Shown: positions 1 to 30,400 of the stretch, piece by piece
How positions within the stretch are numbered: the first letter of the stretch is position 1
Layout of the letters: each line of letters starts with the position of its first letter
Assembly: GCF_011075055.1 (NCBI RefSeq)
Contig: NC_058143.1
Location: 7,145,057 to 7,209,056 of the forward strand
Length of the DNA stretch: 64,000 bases
Direction of reading: 5' to 3'
Source of the DNA: Mangifera indica
Taxonomy: Eukaryota > Streptophyta > Magnoliopsida > Sapindales > Anacardiaceae
Position numbers and translations under genes: made by a program
Notes under the pieces: model-generated
What the model saw: the letters and a program-made list of their open reading frames with translations, nothing else
Told to the model about the DNA's origin: nothing
Database searches by the model: none

Positions 1-524
1 CGCTTGTCCCTGGAATGGACTATGATCATCCATTCTCTGGATGACGAAGCGTCGTCCAGAGCGTCGTCCAAAATAGACGACGATTCGTCTTCCAAACTGG
101 ATGACGCTTCGTCGTCAAGATCTGGAAGACGAAGTGTCGTCCAGATCTGGACGAAACGTCGACTGTTCTGGACGACGGTCGTCCTTCTTGGAACATGATC
201 GTCGTCCAAAGGTGGTCGACCTCTAGACGAAATCTTCTCAGTCATCGCCGAAAAAAGTGGCTGCATTTCAGGGGGGAAAAGTGAATTTTTTAAAACTTAA
301 TTCATGGGATAAATGTTAGTTTTTCAAATTAAAGGGGGAAAAATGAGATAAAATTTTAATTATTTAATATTATTGATGAAATTACTAATTTGCCCCTTAA
401 TCTAACTGAAAAAATGTGGGTGGAAACAAACAAATTAAATTTTGGGTGGGTGATTGGGTTTTTCATCTGACATGGGTATGTGATTGAGAAACGGCTAAAA
501 CATGGTGGGAAATAGTCCTTTGCC
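1..524. mobile_element. MULE-type MITE, right part only
   Basis: The right end, around 505-524, reads ggtgggaaatagtcctttgc, the inverted form of the terminal repeat seen at 34008, 44447 and 6166. Inside lies a GC-richer core (about 1-235) made of shuffled GTCGTC, GACGAC and TCGTCCA words; the same kind of core lies in the middle of the other copies. The left end is beyond the window. Short reading frames through the core have no recognisable protein content and are probably by-products of the simple repeats. The outermost bases of the terminus have drifted, so the exact end is uncertain by a few bases. Confidence 0.7.
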
Positions 525-960
525 CTTGTTTTGCTTGAAATTCTTGAAGGGTTTTGTGTTATAAGATGTGTAGATTTAATTTGTGTTGAAATTATAGGCT
601 AAAATGACAAGTTTTAGTCAAAAAATGGGTTAGATTGGCCGGAGATTGGGCCCATGGGAGCAGTGGATCCCATTGACCGAAAGAAATCTCCCACAAGCAG
701 GAATAATCGTCCGTGGGATGGGGGAAAATTTAGATTTTTCAAAATATTAGGGCCAGGGAGAAGAAGGGAAACTCCACGGGCATTTGTGGAAAATTTTACA
801 CTAAACCATGGGGAGATTCGTGAAAGGTGGGGAATCCTGGGGGTTAGGGAGAAATTGACTTGTTTTAATCTATAATGTCTGTAGAAGATTAGAAAATTGA
901 TAAGGGGTAAAGGAAAACTATTGAACCTGTTTGAAAGTAAAAAATTTATAAGAGGTAAAT
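525..960. other. Intergenic stretch, no gene recognised
   Basis: The stretch has short open frames on both strands (for example 654-875 +, 614-973 -), but their translations are low in recognisable content and overlap one another. No repeat unit, RNA gene or domain was recognised. It lies between a MITE and the start of Mutator-like copy a, so it may be part of either or of the old insertion site. Confidence 0.4.
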
Positions 961-1560
961 TGATATTTTCCACACCTAGGGTTTTTTGATCTATTGTTTT
1001 CGAATTTCATATTTGTTTTTCTTTTTTTAGAGTTTTTTGATATATAATTTTCGAATTTCATGTCTGTTTCTTGATTTTTATGCTTTTGTGGACACGTTTG
1101 ATGATATAATTATGAAATTTCAGTTAAATTTTTGTATTTTGTCATATTAAGCTAATAATGTTCATTTTCAAATTTCATTTTATGATATATCGACTCGTAC
1201 TTTTCAAATTTCTGAGTGATTTTTTAATTGTTGATATTTTTATTGAATAAAAAAAATCGATTGTTGACATTCTAAGATATTTTAATATATATAATTTGAA
1301 TTCAGTTTTGTTTTTTCGATTTTTGTTATTTTAAGATATATTGATTCGTATTTTTTAGATTTTTGAGCAATTTTTCGATTGTTAACATTCGAAGGTATTT
1401 TGACGTATAGATTAAAAATTTCAGTTTTGTTTTTTCGTTCTATCAGTTTTCATCTTTCTATGGTATTCTAACATTTAGTTTTTGCATTTTACCTCTGTTT
1501 TTTTTATTTGTCATTTCTATATTTGTTTATATATCTGTTTTTAATGAAATTCTTATAAAC
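961..1560. other. AT-rich leader of Mutator-like copy a
   Basis: This stretch repeats short phrases such as tttcgaatttcat, gatatatcgactcg and gatatattgattcg. The reverse complement of 39990-40260 has the same phrases, and there they also lie just outside the DUF1985 gene of copy b. I therefore read it as the non-coding end of a Mutator-like element. No coding content was seen. Confidence 0.45.
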
Positions 1561-2560
1561 TTTCAAAATTTTTTTAGGAAACTTCTCATAAAACAAAACG
1601 TGTCGAAGATGAGTTATGAATCCCCGATGAGTTAGGACACTTCCTAGCATAGGTGATATGTCATGTCTAACATACTGCTATGTCAAAGATTAGGTCAACA
1701 TTAACCCCGAAGCAACTTTGATTGTTCGAAAGAACGCGTTTCGGGCATCTCCTTCTACTATCAGATATCAAGTTTTCCAGAGTGTTGGTGCATTCATTTC
1801 TACTATGACAACTACATTGGGACTTAGACATAGATGAGTTATGATTTTGTGTTAATGAGGCAGACGTGAGATTTAGCCCATTCGAGTTTGCTGTAATGAC
1901 GAGACTCACATTCAGCTAGCTTACTACACTTTCATCATATATTCCCTATTCATCTGGATATTGTTTTAAAGATATGTACTTTCAAGATACTCATAAAGTC
2001 CAGTATCAAGATATTGAACGTGTTTTGTTGGTTAGGTCATAAGGGGATGACAATATCAATACCATCAAGATAGCCTTGTTGTATTGTCTCCATGTGGTGT
2101 TGCTAGGGAATGATAAATAAAAGAACGTATTTGTAGAGTACCTTCAGTTGGTTGATCATTTGAATGGGTTTAATTCTTATCATTAGGACATTCCAGTGTG
2201 GTAGATGACGTACGAGTCAATGTCCTAAGCGAGCGACATATGTATCATACTTAGGGAGTTTAGAGTGTCTTGTACAACAGATGTGACTATACATGACATT
2301 CATACTAGCGTTATTAGAGGCAACAAATTTTTGGATAGCTTCTGGGCATACACCGCAAGATGATCACCTGATATTACATCAAGCGGAAGGTGTCTCGCAG
2401 TAGGGCGAGGGCTCTGGTAACTGTAACGTTTATATGTTACGTTTCATAGAGTGTTTGACATTGTCACGAAGTGTGGATTTTCCTCAAGAGTCATCCACCT
2501 CTATGCGTCGACATTTAACCTCACAGTTGTATTTTCACTATATCGAATAGATCACGGATG
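1561..2560 (+). pseudogene. Decayed DUF1985/Ulp1-type gene carried by a Mutator-like element (copy a)
   Basis: The frame running from 1975 reads KVQYQDIERVLL and then, after a TAA, IKIALLYCLHVVLLGND and VEYLQLVDHLNGFNSY. This is the plant DUF1985 pattern, and copy b on the minus strand at 39460-39560 has nearly the same residues. Farther on, about 2380-2425, lies a short match to the C-terminal part of a C48 (Ulp1-like SUMO protease) domain: a glutamine, a TAG stop at 2401, then GEGSGNCNVY with the presumed catalytic Cys at 2422-2424. Several stops and frame changes break it. Known family context: some plant MULEs (Kaonashi, CUMULE) carry Ulp1-like genes. It faces the transposase remnant at 3310-4100. 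Non-functional here. Confidence 0.7.
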
Positions 2561-3309
2561 TATATTTATTTTGATCATTGTTTATTTTACCGATATGAGA
2601 GTCCTTATGTATACATTTATTGTATATGCTTATGTATATGATATACATTATCTATCATTATATATGTATATACATTTAATTTCATTTTCTTATGTGATGT
2701 TATTAACTTTAAATTATGATATTAGTGAAATAGTAAAATATTTTCAACATTAATATAATTATGACATACGAAAATTATTGATATAACATTATTCCATTTA
2801 AATTTTCAAGCAGATTGATAAATTATATAAAATAAAAATTCAAGATATTATTTTGGAATTATACTTTTAAATTTCTGAGTGATTTTTTTCAAATTTCTGA
2901 GTCATTTTGGAATTATACTTTTAATTAATTATATAGACTTGATTATATTATTATTTTAAAAATAATATTGAATAAATAAATTGCATGAATTTTATAAGTT
3001 AATGAATGATGCTACAAGTCATCTTTTGAATATAATTCAGGTTTAATAGCATAATTTATTGATTTCTATAAGTTAAGTTTCATACACAAGTAAATTATAC
3101 ATAAATCAAATCAAAAATAGTTAATTATAATAATTATAAGAATAATCAAATATGAAATTAAGAAATTATTCATAGTAAATTTATTACATCACATACGAAC
3201 ACAATTATTCAACTAAAACATTAATCAAAATATATCGATTACATATCATTGAGCAAAAACATAAATCATATAGTTAATAAAACTAAACAAAAGATTGTCA
3301 AGATCTCGA
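2561..3309. other. Spacer between convergent genes of Mutator-like copy a
   Basis: Very AT-rich sequence with no recognised coding content. The open frame at 2451-2753 is hydrophobic, TA-rich and most likely by chance. It lies between the 3' ends of the Ulp1-type remnant (+) and the transposase remnant (-), where the two genes of the element converge. Confidence 0.4.
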
Positions 3310-4100
3310 TCTTTTACCTTTTTTAGATGAACCCTGTGGGATAGAGCTCGAAAACGATGTTAGGTTTCACATTGGGTTCGGACACGCCTTGGTTGCTTAC
3401 AACGACTACATATCTTTGGTATAACATTTTCCCTTTGTGAAGGACGTCAATTTCTATTGGAAGGACGACCTAGTCGACAACAATCGAGAATGGGGGGTGG
3501 GATAACTCTTTCTTTTGGTGCATGCAACCATTTTGATTGGTTTCCTAGAAGGTTGATAGGTTATGCATACATTGCATGGTAAAACTTGGTCCTGAAGAAT
3601 AGATGAACCCATGCATTGACATTTGTGAGTCTCATGTGTCTTGTAATAACAATGACATGTTTGCATGGAGTACATAAAAACTGAAACTTTCTACACGTAT
3701 AAGACATTTCATTGAAGTCCACAATGCCTATGTATCCACCTAAACCAACAACCTGAAACCCAAGAGTTGTAATTGGTCGAACTTCCAAGTGCATAGGCTT
3801 TAACACATGACAACTAACTTCTTCTCCATCCATGGGGTAACGTAGTTAGGGCATTCATCTGCAATTTGAAAAAAACAACAACACATATGTTAATAGCAAA
3901 CATAAGGGAAGAAAGACATGCTCAAATAGATATTATTAATAATTAGGTACATACTTGCATGGTTTCTTTTCTCGTAAAACCATCACTGTAATGTGCCCTA
4001 AATGAACTTGACGAACATCGACAGACCTTATGCATGTCTTACAAGGGTATTAAATAACTCTACAATATTATTTGTTATTATGTTATACCGATACCCTAGA
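3310..4100 (-). pseudogene. MULE transposase, C-terminal part with SWIM zinc finger (copy a)
   Basis: Read on the minus strand, 3833-3561 encodes a SWIM-type finger: Cys then CTPCKHVIVITRHM, followed by a basic tail. The + strand at about 59180-59300 of copy c has the matching SRIPCNHVITVTRHMKL. Farther toward the N-terminus (about 4095-3950) is a stretch matching 36880-37020 of copy b, with the words MVLRE and KKP or RKP. Everything N-terminal to that, including the catalytic domain, is absent, so this copy is cut at about 4100. SWIM fingers are a normal C-terminal DNA-binding part of MuDR-type transposases. Frameshifts near 3675 separate the tail. Not functional. Confidence 0.75.
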
Positions 4101-6165
4101 AAATATGCCCTGCTCCATCACTAAAATCTCACCTCACGTAAGTAAGCCTCAGCTTAAGGATTGCAAAAGATCACAAAACTAATTCGTTATGATTTCTACA
4201 TTTCAAAATCTCATATGAAACTACAGTAGAAGTATACTATAAAGCAAGTGAAAAAGAAGACATTACAAAAAGGGGGCCACTGTCCTAATAGTAAAAAGAA
4301 AAAAAGAAAGATAATCCATATAAATCAATTTTAAAAAATTATATTTACAAATAGCTCGTAGGTCTATCAATACCTGTAAGATTAGGCATAAATTTAAAAA
4401 ATATTTATCTCTAACCTATTTTTAACTTATACCTATTTTATTTCTACTCGTTTCAACTCAATTCACCCACCCATTTGCTATATGTAATAATGTGAATGTC
4501 ATCTTTACAACATGCTACAAAAACAAGGGCCTAGACTATTCATGTCCTTCGTCCATACATAAAAAGGCAAAAGTTTTTTCACTGACACTTGAAACTAGTG
4601 GTAATTTTTATACGTTCAGATCTTTTTTTTAGTTAAGCTTGTGAAAAAAAACCCTAAAGAAACAATTAGTTATGAACATGAAAAGTAATGGCAAGCCATG
4701 TCATCTACTTATGAGAATTGTAGATAAAAGCTTCTTCACCCAAAAATTACAAGAATGATGAATCTTAACAATTTTATGATATACTTAATCATCTGTCATC
4801 CTTATTTACGAAAGATATGAGATAACAAATTTAACACAATTATGTCTCATTTCAATGAGATAACATAATCAATAACTTTCTTTTAAATAATTAGATTTGA
4901 TGTAATAGACTCTATAAATACATTCTATGTAATTTAATTATACCTCATGGTTCTATAAATGAAAAATATTATAATGGTAGAAGAGAGACTTTTGAAAAAC
5001 ACTTTTCCTATAACTCTTTTATAACTCTGATAGTACTTTGTTAACTTTTAATTATAATGCTTAATAATATAGTAATGGACGTCAACTCCTAAATATTAAG
5101 TCAAATCACTTAAAAATTTATCTCTCAATTATTACTATTTTTTTTTATTTTTTATTCAAAACCATACCACTACATAGTTAATCATATTATCAATTACATG
5201 CGCTTTTATCTAGCACCTCACATTGCATAGACGAAGATGGGATATGAAATAAACCATTAGTTGTGTCATAAACCTCTCCTATTTTATGAGTAATAAAACC
5301 ATGTCAATTCATATTAATACTTAATTAAATATTTAAATGATATATAATTATATGATTGGATAATAAAAATATAAATTATCTAATATTTAATTAGATTTTC
5401 CATATTTAAATTTAAAGTTGACAATTTTCTTTATGCTCTATTAATCTGACATAATACGATATGAAAAAAATCGAATTAGGATTAAATTTTTCTGACACAA
5501 TTTGAAATTAAATCAAACAGTGAAAGTTTACACAAAAATACCTTGATACAATCTGAATTAATTCGAATATTTTAAAGAAATATTACTTTAAATATTATTT
5601 AAATATTTATTAGGAATATTACTTTAATATAATTTATTAGGAATAAATTATAAAAATATTGAAAGATAATATCAATAACAGTAAAAATATTTACAAATTA
5701 TATATAGTTGTATATTTATATAATTATAATTACTCATATTATTTTTTATATTTATCTAAATATTTTATTTTATTATTAAATAGTAAGAAAGTGATTCAAT
5801 TAGTTAAATTATTGATATATTTAAAGGTCTTAGTACGTCATTTTTAGAGTATTTATAAACAAATAAAATATTATGTTATGTGTTTTACTAATAATAGGTT
5901 GAAATAATTTAGTGAAAAAATTAAAATGGTAAAAACACTTTGAGAAGTGAAAATAATAGAGAATTTCGAATTAATTTGGGTCGAATTCTGTTAACTTGAA
6001 TATTTAAGGGTTAGGTTAACATAAAATTTTTTTAATATAATTCTAAGTCAGATCATATTAGAGTTAAAGATATTTGATACAAAATTAGAATAATAAGATC
6101 TAAATATGTTATGACAACATAAACTGTTAGGTCTATTAAAACTTGTATATACAACTTTTTTTTTT
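4101..6165. other. 2-kb AT-rich region, no gene recognised
   Basis: I see no domain, no intact element and no RNA gene here. The open frame at 5659-5847 is made of Ile, Tyr, Asn and Lys codons in TA-rich DNA and is not convincing. The region lies between the truncated Mutator-like copy a and a MITE. Confidence 0.5.
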
Positions 6166-6987
6166 GGCCAAAAGACTTATTCCCACCCAAGGTATAGTGA
6201 AATCCTGAATGCATACCCTCAAATTTTAAAAACCCAAACAACTACCCACAATCAAATTTTTGTTAAAAATTTCAGTTAAGGGTAGAAGTAAAACTGTCAT
6301 TTAGCAAAAAATTAAAGTTTCATTATATTTTCCTCTCTTATATTTAAAAACTTACATTCCCCCCCAACCCAAGTCTGAAAAATGACAAAAGCCCCCCTAG
6401 GGTTAGTTCCTCTTCCTTCGTCGTCGATTTGTCCTTCCTCGATCGTTAGTTGTCCTCCCTTCCCCCTTTATCTCTCCTCTAGTCTCTCTACCTTGCCTTC
6501 AGTCGGAGACGAAGTCAAATAGTCTTTGTCTCTTTGATGAAGACTTGTCGTCTTCGTTTGAGAGACGAAGACAACACGTCTTTGTCTTGGACGAAGACCG
6601 ATCATCTTCATTTGAGATGAAAACGATTTCGTCTTTGATTTCGATTAAAGACAGCCAAAAAGGTAAGGTGGAGAGAGTGGAGGAGAGATAAGGGGCAAGA
6701 GAGGATGACCAATGGTTAAAGAAGAAAAAATCGGTGTCGGAGGAAGAGAAACAAACTTTAAGAGGGTTTTGTCACTTTTCAAATCTTGCATTTGAAAAAA
6801 ATATAAGTTTTTAAATATAGGGAAGGAAAATGTGATGAAACTTTAATTTTTTATTAAATAATGATCTTAACCTTAACTGAAATTTTTAATAAAAATTTAA
6901 TTTTAGGTGAATATTTAAATTTTTAAAAATTAAAATGTGAGAGTTTGAGATTTTACCATATCTTGGGTATGCATTAGTCCTTCAGCC
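6166..6987. mobile_element. MULE-type MITE, 822 bp
   Basis: The left end starts ggccaaaagacttattccca and the right end is the diverged inverted copy (gggtatgcattagtccttca then gcc). The middle (about 6470-6660) holds repeated GAAGACGA and GTCTTCGT words, as in the other copies. The flanks are T-rich on both sides, so a 9-bp target duplication cannot be read with confidence. No transposase is encoded. It lies about 0.3 kb upstream of the PDS start codon and may contribute to the PDS promoter region. Confidence 0.75.
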
Positions 6988-7300
6988 CTTTTTTCTTTTA
7001 ATGAAACTCATTTGCGTCTTTGTTATGTTGTGGGTATTAGTTATTGGATATACGGCGATGGGGGCTCCAGGTCGCGTCATCCACTTTGTGTGGAAGTCCC
7101 CACCCGTCCTTATTGATATTACTGGAAGGTTACCGGCCCGTTACTTCTTTTAAGCGGAATATTTCCATTTCCGAAATTAAGCGAACCGCCAATTTCACGA
7201 CAAGTCCATTTTTTTTTATTTATTTATCACAATAACAACTACGCTGGCAACCTCCTCCTCTCAGCTTCCAAAAAGTTCAGATTCTTTCACTAACAAATAA
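6988..7300 (+). promoter_or_regulatory. Upstream region and 5' leader of PDS
   Basis: This 313-bp interval between a MITE end and the PDS start codon must hold at least the 5' leader and probably the core promoter. I could not fix a TATA box or transcription start. The leader just before the ATG contains an in-frame stop (TAA at 7298-7300, directly before the ATG), so the frame cannot start farther upstream in this exon. Confidence 0.4.
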
Positions 7301-25419
<18,119 letters not shown>

Positions 25420-25575
25420 ATACCCTTAAACAGGCAAGATGGTTGAAAGATTGATTGAGGATTGTGTAATGATGGAAATATTATTTTTTTTCAACTTATA
25501 AAAAGGAAAAATAATACTCAGAATCTTCTATAGTGAATCTATTTCTCCAAATGTTTTTTTTTGATTTCAAGTGAC

Positions 25576-25581
25576 AATAAA
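25576..25581 (+). terminator. Probable PDS polyadenylation signal AATAAA
   Basis: AATAAA lies 157 bases after the PDS stop codon in AT-rich sequence. Plant polyadenylation signals are loose, and an AATAAT-type site near 25510 is an alternative. Confidence 0.4.
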
Positions 25582-25586
25582 ACTAT

Positions 25587-26110
25587 GTATAACTAACATG
25601 TGATTGAGTAATTTTAAATTAAAGATAAAAATAATATATAATCATATATTGATATATTATTTAAGTATTTAATTAGATATTCAAAATTGAATGATAATAG
25701 CATTACTCTTGGAGTAATGATCATTTGTAGTAGAATATCTTCATCGTTAGAAAAATTAGCTGAGATTGAATCACATATTAGTTATATATATGACCACCGA
25801 AGACCGAATTATTCTACCCATTTAAAAATTGATTTTATATTACATTTTTATCAGAATTAAATTGAATGTTACCCTAATTTCTTCTCTAAACCCTAAGTCC
25901 TTTATTTTTGTCTTTTTATCAATATTTTATCTATAATTTAACGTAAATGAATAATTTCAAGCAGAAACTTCAACCAAAAATCATTTTGTTTCATAAATGT
26001 TGTTTTCAATTCAACATCTTAAATAAAAAGCATGAGAAAGATACTAGAACTAAACTTGACTTTTGTACCGCATTAACTAAGTGTTTCTTGTTATTATTTT
26101 TCCCAAAAAG

Positions 26111-26155
<45 letters not shown>

Positions 26156-26411
26156 ATATGCATGCATTAAAATGGTGCATGAAAACGCGTGGCACAACTA
26201 TTTGACAAACATTCCCTCTTATTTCGAGGCGACCATGTTCATTCCCTCACTTGTTATTCAAGTAAAACCACCTTCTTTTTTTAACATTACGCTTTCAATT
26301 CATCTTTCCCATTTTCCAATCCTCACTTTCTTAACCTTCTTGTACAAATTTCTCCAAATCCCTCAGCTCTAGCTCAGTTTGCTCATACCCTTCTCTGCAA
26401 CAATATCAGTT
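25587..26411. other. Intergenic region with (AT)n tract
   Basis: No gene was recognised. A TA dinucleotide tract covers about 26114-26152 and gives Ile-Tyr reading frames on both strands that are not genes. The region leads into the small peptide gene at 26412 and may hold its promoter; no TATA box was fixed. Confidence 0.55.
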
Positions 26412-26573
26412 ATGGGCAACTTCCAGCTTCACTTGCACAGCAAGCGTGCTCGAACAAAGACAAAGTTCACATGAAAATGTGCTACTTTGATCAAGGAGCA
26501 ACGAGCCAAAATTTACGTGCTTCGACGTTGTGCCACAATGCTCTTGTGTTGGTATATTCAAGGAGATGACTAA
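26412..26573 (+). pseudogene. DVL/RTFL (ROTUNDIFOLIA-like) small polypeptide gene with an internal TGA
   Basis: The frame from ATG 26412 runs 20 codons, meets TGA at 26472-26474, then reads [19 protein letters not shown] and ATMLLCW up to TAA at 26571. The part after the TGA is the conserved RTF domain of the plant DVL/ROTUNDIFOLIA4-like peptides, which act at the plasma membrane and limit cell proliferation along organ axes (family knowledge). Family members usually have Arg (often CGA or AGA) where the TGA stands, just before KCA, so a single C-to-T change would explain it. Length without the stop, 52 residues, suits the family. Either a pseudogene allele, a sequencing error or, less likely, read-through. 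No later ATG could restart the whole domain. Confidence 0.8.
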
Positions 26574-26619
26574 ACTTCTAAACGACTGATCTTCTTTTCA
26601 TCTCTTTCTCTTTTCCCTG

Positions 26620-26904
26620 TGATACGAACTTTAGGAGAACCACACCTCAAAAGCTAGCTATTGAGATGGGAGAGCTCAAAGCCATATAAACCCCACACTA
26701 GTTGCCCATATTTTTCAATATGGGATCCAAGTCCTATACCTTGCATTTGGATCTTAACATACCACCACGCTCCGCAGTCCCGATGCCCACGCAGGTTGGC
26801 TGTGCGCTAGCTCTTTGCTAGCCCGGGTGAACACTACAATGCCGACATTACCACCCGCGCCGCACGATTGCAACTAAGAGATATGGTGATGGCTCTGATA
26901 CCAA
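26620..26904 (-). repeat. TRIM LTR and interior
   Basis: The 140-bp LTR 26620-26759 matches the TRIM LTRs at 17219 and 17506 in reverse orientation. The interior 26760-26904 carries, on the minus strand, the primer-binding site TTGGTATCAGAGCC at its end by the Gypsy LTR. The second LTR of this TRIM is now at 27330-27469 in the opposite orientation. Confidence 0.85.
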
Positions 26905-27326
26905 TGATAGATCTTAACTTTAGATAATGTAATTGCTAAGAATGATTTCTCTTCGGGTGAGAAAGTACCACAAATGAAATGCAAATTCTTGATAATCCTT
27001 AACAGAGTCATTGGCTGCTTAAATAAGCCAAGTCATGAACAAATAAACCAACACAGAAAGTACACGTAAGACAGACACGTAAACAGAACTGCCTCCATTA
27101 CTTCTCATAACTGTTTCCACTATGTCCCATCTCTTTGCTTGCATGTCGCATGCAATTACGTCGTGCTTGCATCTCACCTCCCTGCTTGCATGCCGCATGC
27201 AATGGCTCCATGGATTACGTCGTGCTTGCATGTCGCATGTAGTGGCTCAATGGATTACGTCCAAAGATGTTATCCAGGTATTTAGGATTTGGCCTAAATG
27301 CCTTTGTTGACCGACGTGGTTTATCA
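26905..27326 (-). repeat. Gypsy LTR, inverted (422 bp)
   Basis: Reverse-complement match of the 3' LTR at 31863-32284 and of exactly the same length. It begins, on the minus strand, TGATAAACCACG and ends GATCTATCA. Both LTRs contain diverged tandem phrases with catgcaagc/gcatgcggcatgc. As the 5' LTR of a plus-strand element it is in the wrong orientation. Confidence 0.9.
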
Positions 27327-27329
27327 ATA

Positions 27330-27469
27330 TGTTAAGATCCAAGTGCAAGGTATGAGACTTGGATCTCACACTGGAAAGTATGGGTAACTAGTGTGGGGTT
27401 TATATGGCCTTGGGCTCTCCCATCTCAATAGCTAGCTTTTGAGGTGTGGTTCTCTTAAGGTTCGTATCA
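27330..27469 (+). repeat. TRIM LTR in direct orientation (140 bp)
   Basis: It begins TGTTAAGATCC and ends TTCGTATCA; it is the inverted partner of 26620-26759. It now sits where the 5' LTR of the Gypsy element should be, 2 bp before that element's primer-binding site. Confidence 0.9.
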
Positions 27470-27471
27470 TT

Positions 27472-27482
27472 TGGTATCAGAG
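27472..27482 (+). other. Primer-binding site of the Gypsy element
   Basis: TGGTATCAGAG, complementary to the 3' end of initiator-Met tRNA. With the base before it, it forms a perfect 12-bp inverted repeat with 26893-26904 (ctctgataccaa), the primer site of the adjacent TRIM. Confidence 0.85.
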
Positions 27483-27493
27483 TAGGTTACTAA

Positions 27494-30400
27494 TGGGGAC
27501 TAATAAAGAACGTATTAAGCACTTGGAGTTTGGATTGGGTACTGTTCAGGAAGGACTACAGCGGATGGAGGAAGCTCTCAATCGAATTTCGAGCATGTTG
27601 ATTATAAATCAGGAGAATCCCAACAATGATAATCCTCATTGAGAAGGCAACGATGGAGGTCGACAGATCATCTCTTCCAAAACAGCTAAGCTAAAATTTC
27701 CAAAATTTTCAACGGATGATCTAACTGAATGGTTCAATCGTGTGGAGCAATTCTTTGAATACCAAGGCACAACCGAAAACCAAAAGGTTCCCATGGTTGT
27801 TTACCATCTTGAAAGAGAAGCCAACCAGTGGTGGCAGTGGCTATGAAGGACGTTACAAGAGGAGGGACAGGTGATTACATGGGAAAGATTCCAAGAGGAA
27901 TTATGGGCTCGCTTCAGACCATCAGACTGTGAAGACTTTGATGAAACTCTCTCAAGAATCTGGTAGTTGGGAACGTTAAGAGACTATTAATGTGAGTTTG
28001 AGAAGCTTGGCAACAAGGTACATGGATGGATGCAAAAGGCATTAGTGGGTACGTTCATAGGCAACTTGAAGGCTAAGATTTCTGATGGGATTCGGATGTT
28101 TAAACCGTAATCCTTTAAGGAGGCCATTACTTTAGCACGGATGAGGGACGAACAGCTTGCACAACAACAGAGGTTAATGCAACCACCACCTACAAGAACT
28201 CCTTTAGCTCTTCCACAACCCAGTCGGGTAGCCTCTGCTACCTCAGCTGTTCCAGTCAGATGTTTATCTTGGGAGGAGATACAGAGGAAAAAAGTGCAAG
28301 ACCTCTATTTTAATTGTAATGAACAGTTTATAGTTGGGCACAAATGTCAAAAACCTTAGTTATTACTCTTGGAGGGCTACGCAGGTGCTGGTAATATGGT
28401 CTGTGAGGACGTCACTGATCAACAAACTGGGGAATTTATCCAAGAGGATACGGGAGAGGTGTAGGAACCTGAACTTGAACCAGAAATCACCTTACATGCA
28501 TTAACGAGATGGACTGCTCCGAAAACAATGCATGTGACAATAATGATAGGTTCTCTCGAAGTAATGGTACTGATCGACAGTGGATCAACACATAACTTTA
28601 TTAGTAATCGTCTAGCAAACGTACTCCAATTACCAGTAGTACCAACGGAAACATTTACGGTTCGTGTTGCAAATGGCAAACGATTGAAGTGCCAAAGACG
28701 TTTTGATAAGGTAAGGGTGCATTTACAAGGAACTGAATTTTATCTCACCCTCTTCTCGTTGTCGTTATCAGGTCTTGATCTAGTGCTTGACATTCAATGG
28801 CTGGAGATGTTAGGTTCCGTGGTTTGTAACTGGAAGCAATCAACTATGGAATTCATTTGGGATAATCAAGTCTGAAAGCTGTAGGGGATAGACGAGCAAG
28901 CCATTCGGCAAGCTACATTAAAAGAAATAAAAAAAGAATATCGAAAGGACCATGCATTATTTGCCGTAAGCTTTCCTTTAACCATAGAAGCTATATCGCA
29001 AGGGGGGATGCGCAACGTGAAACAACAAGACTTATTACAGGTATTACACGAATATAGGGACGTGTTCAAGGAACCTTCATATGTACCACTAGTGCAAGAG
29101 GTAGAACATTGCATTACACTTAAAGAAAGCACCGAGCCTATCAATGTATGACCCTATTGATATGGCCATTTTCAAAAGAAAAAGATCAAAAAGCAAGTTC
29201 AAGAAATGCTGAATTTCGGGCTCATTTGTCCTAGGACTAGTCCATTTTCTTCACTGGTCTTGCTCGTAAAGAAAAAAGATGGAAGTTGGCAATTTTGCAC
29301 AAATTATTGTGTACTTAATACTGCCACCATCAAAGACCGTTTCCCTATCCCAATGGTGGACGACATGCTCGATAAATTATATGGCGCCTCTTATTTTACA
29401 AAGTTGGATCTACGGGTCGGATATCATCAAGTAAGAGTAAAATCCTCTAATATTTATAAAATCATTTTTCGTACTCATAATGGTCATTATGAATATCTCG
29501 TAATGCCTTTTGGCCTTTGTAATGCACCCTCTACATTTCAGGCCATTATGAACTCTATATTTCGACCTTAGCTTAGAAAATTCATCTTGGTTTTCTTTGA
29601 TAATATACTTGTATATAGTTCAACCTGGGATAAGCATGTGGTGCATGTTGAACAAACCTTAGAGATTTTGAGGCAACATAAGTTTTTTGCTAAGACAAGC
29701 AAGTGTGTTTTTGGCTAGCAAGAATTGGAATATTTGGGCCATATTATCACGTCTCAAGGAGTGAAGGTTGATGACAAAAAAATTGCAGCCATACTTGCAT
29801 GGCCCCAACCTACTAATATTTTTGAATTACGTGGTTTTTTAGGATTAACAGGATATTACAAGAAGTTAGTTCAGAGTTATGGTATCATTGCATGACCTCT
29901 TACCCAATTACTCAAGAAGGGACAGTTTGGATGGAATGATGATGCCAAATCAGCTTTCTCAGCTCTCAAGCAAACAATGACCACAACTCCCATTTTAGCC
30001 ATGCCTAATTTCAATGATTCCTTCACCATTGAAACTGATGCCTCAGGAGACGGGATTGGCGTAGTATTATCGCAGTAGGGGAAGCCTATTGCATTTATGA
30101 GTAGAGCATTGGGAGTTACAAAAAAATCTTGGTCAACTTATGCCAAGGAAATGCTTGCCATTGTGGAAGCCATACATCTATGGTGTCTTTATTTACTAGG
30201 AAGAAAATTCTTCATCCAAACGGACCAACACAACTTGAAGTATTTCTTGGAGCAACGTGTGGCAACACTTAAGCAACAGAAATGGGTAGCCAAATTAATA
30301 GGCTATGACTATGAAATTACTTACCATCCAAGCCGTGAGAATTCAACTATCGATGCCCTTTCACGCAAGCCTCACAACCTAGTTCTTCATCATTTACATG

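Noticed and set aside
25947..26372. 141-codon open frame with an Ile-Tyr run, and its antisense partner
   Set aside because: The centre is translated (AT)n microsatellite; the flanks match nothing.
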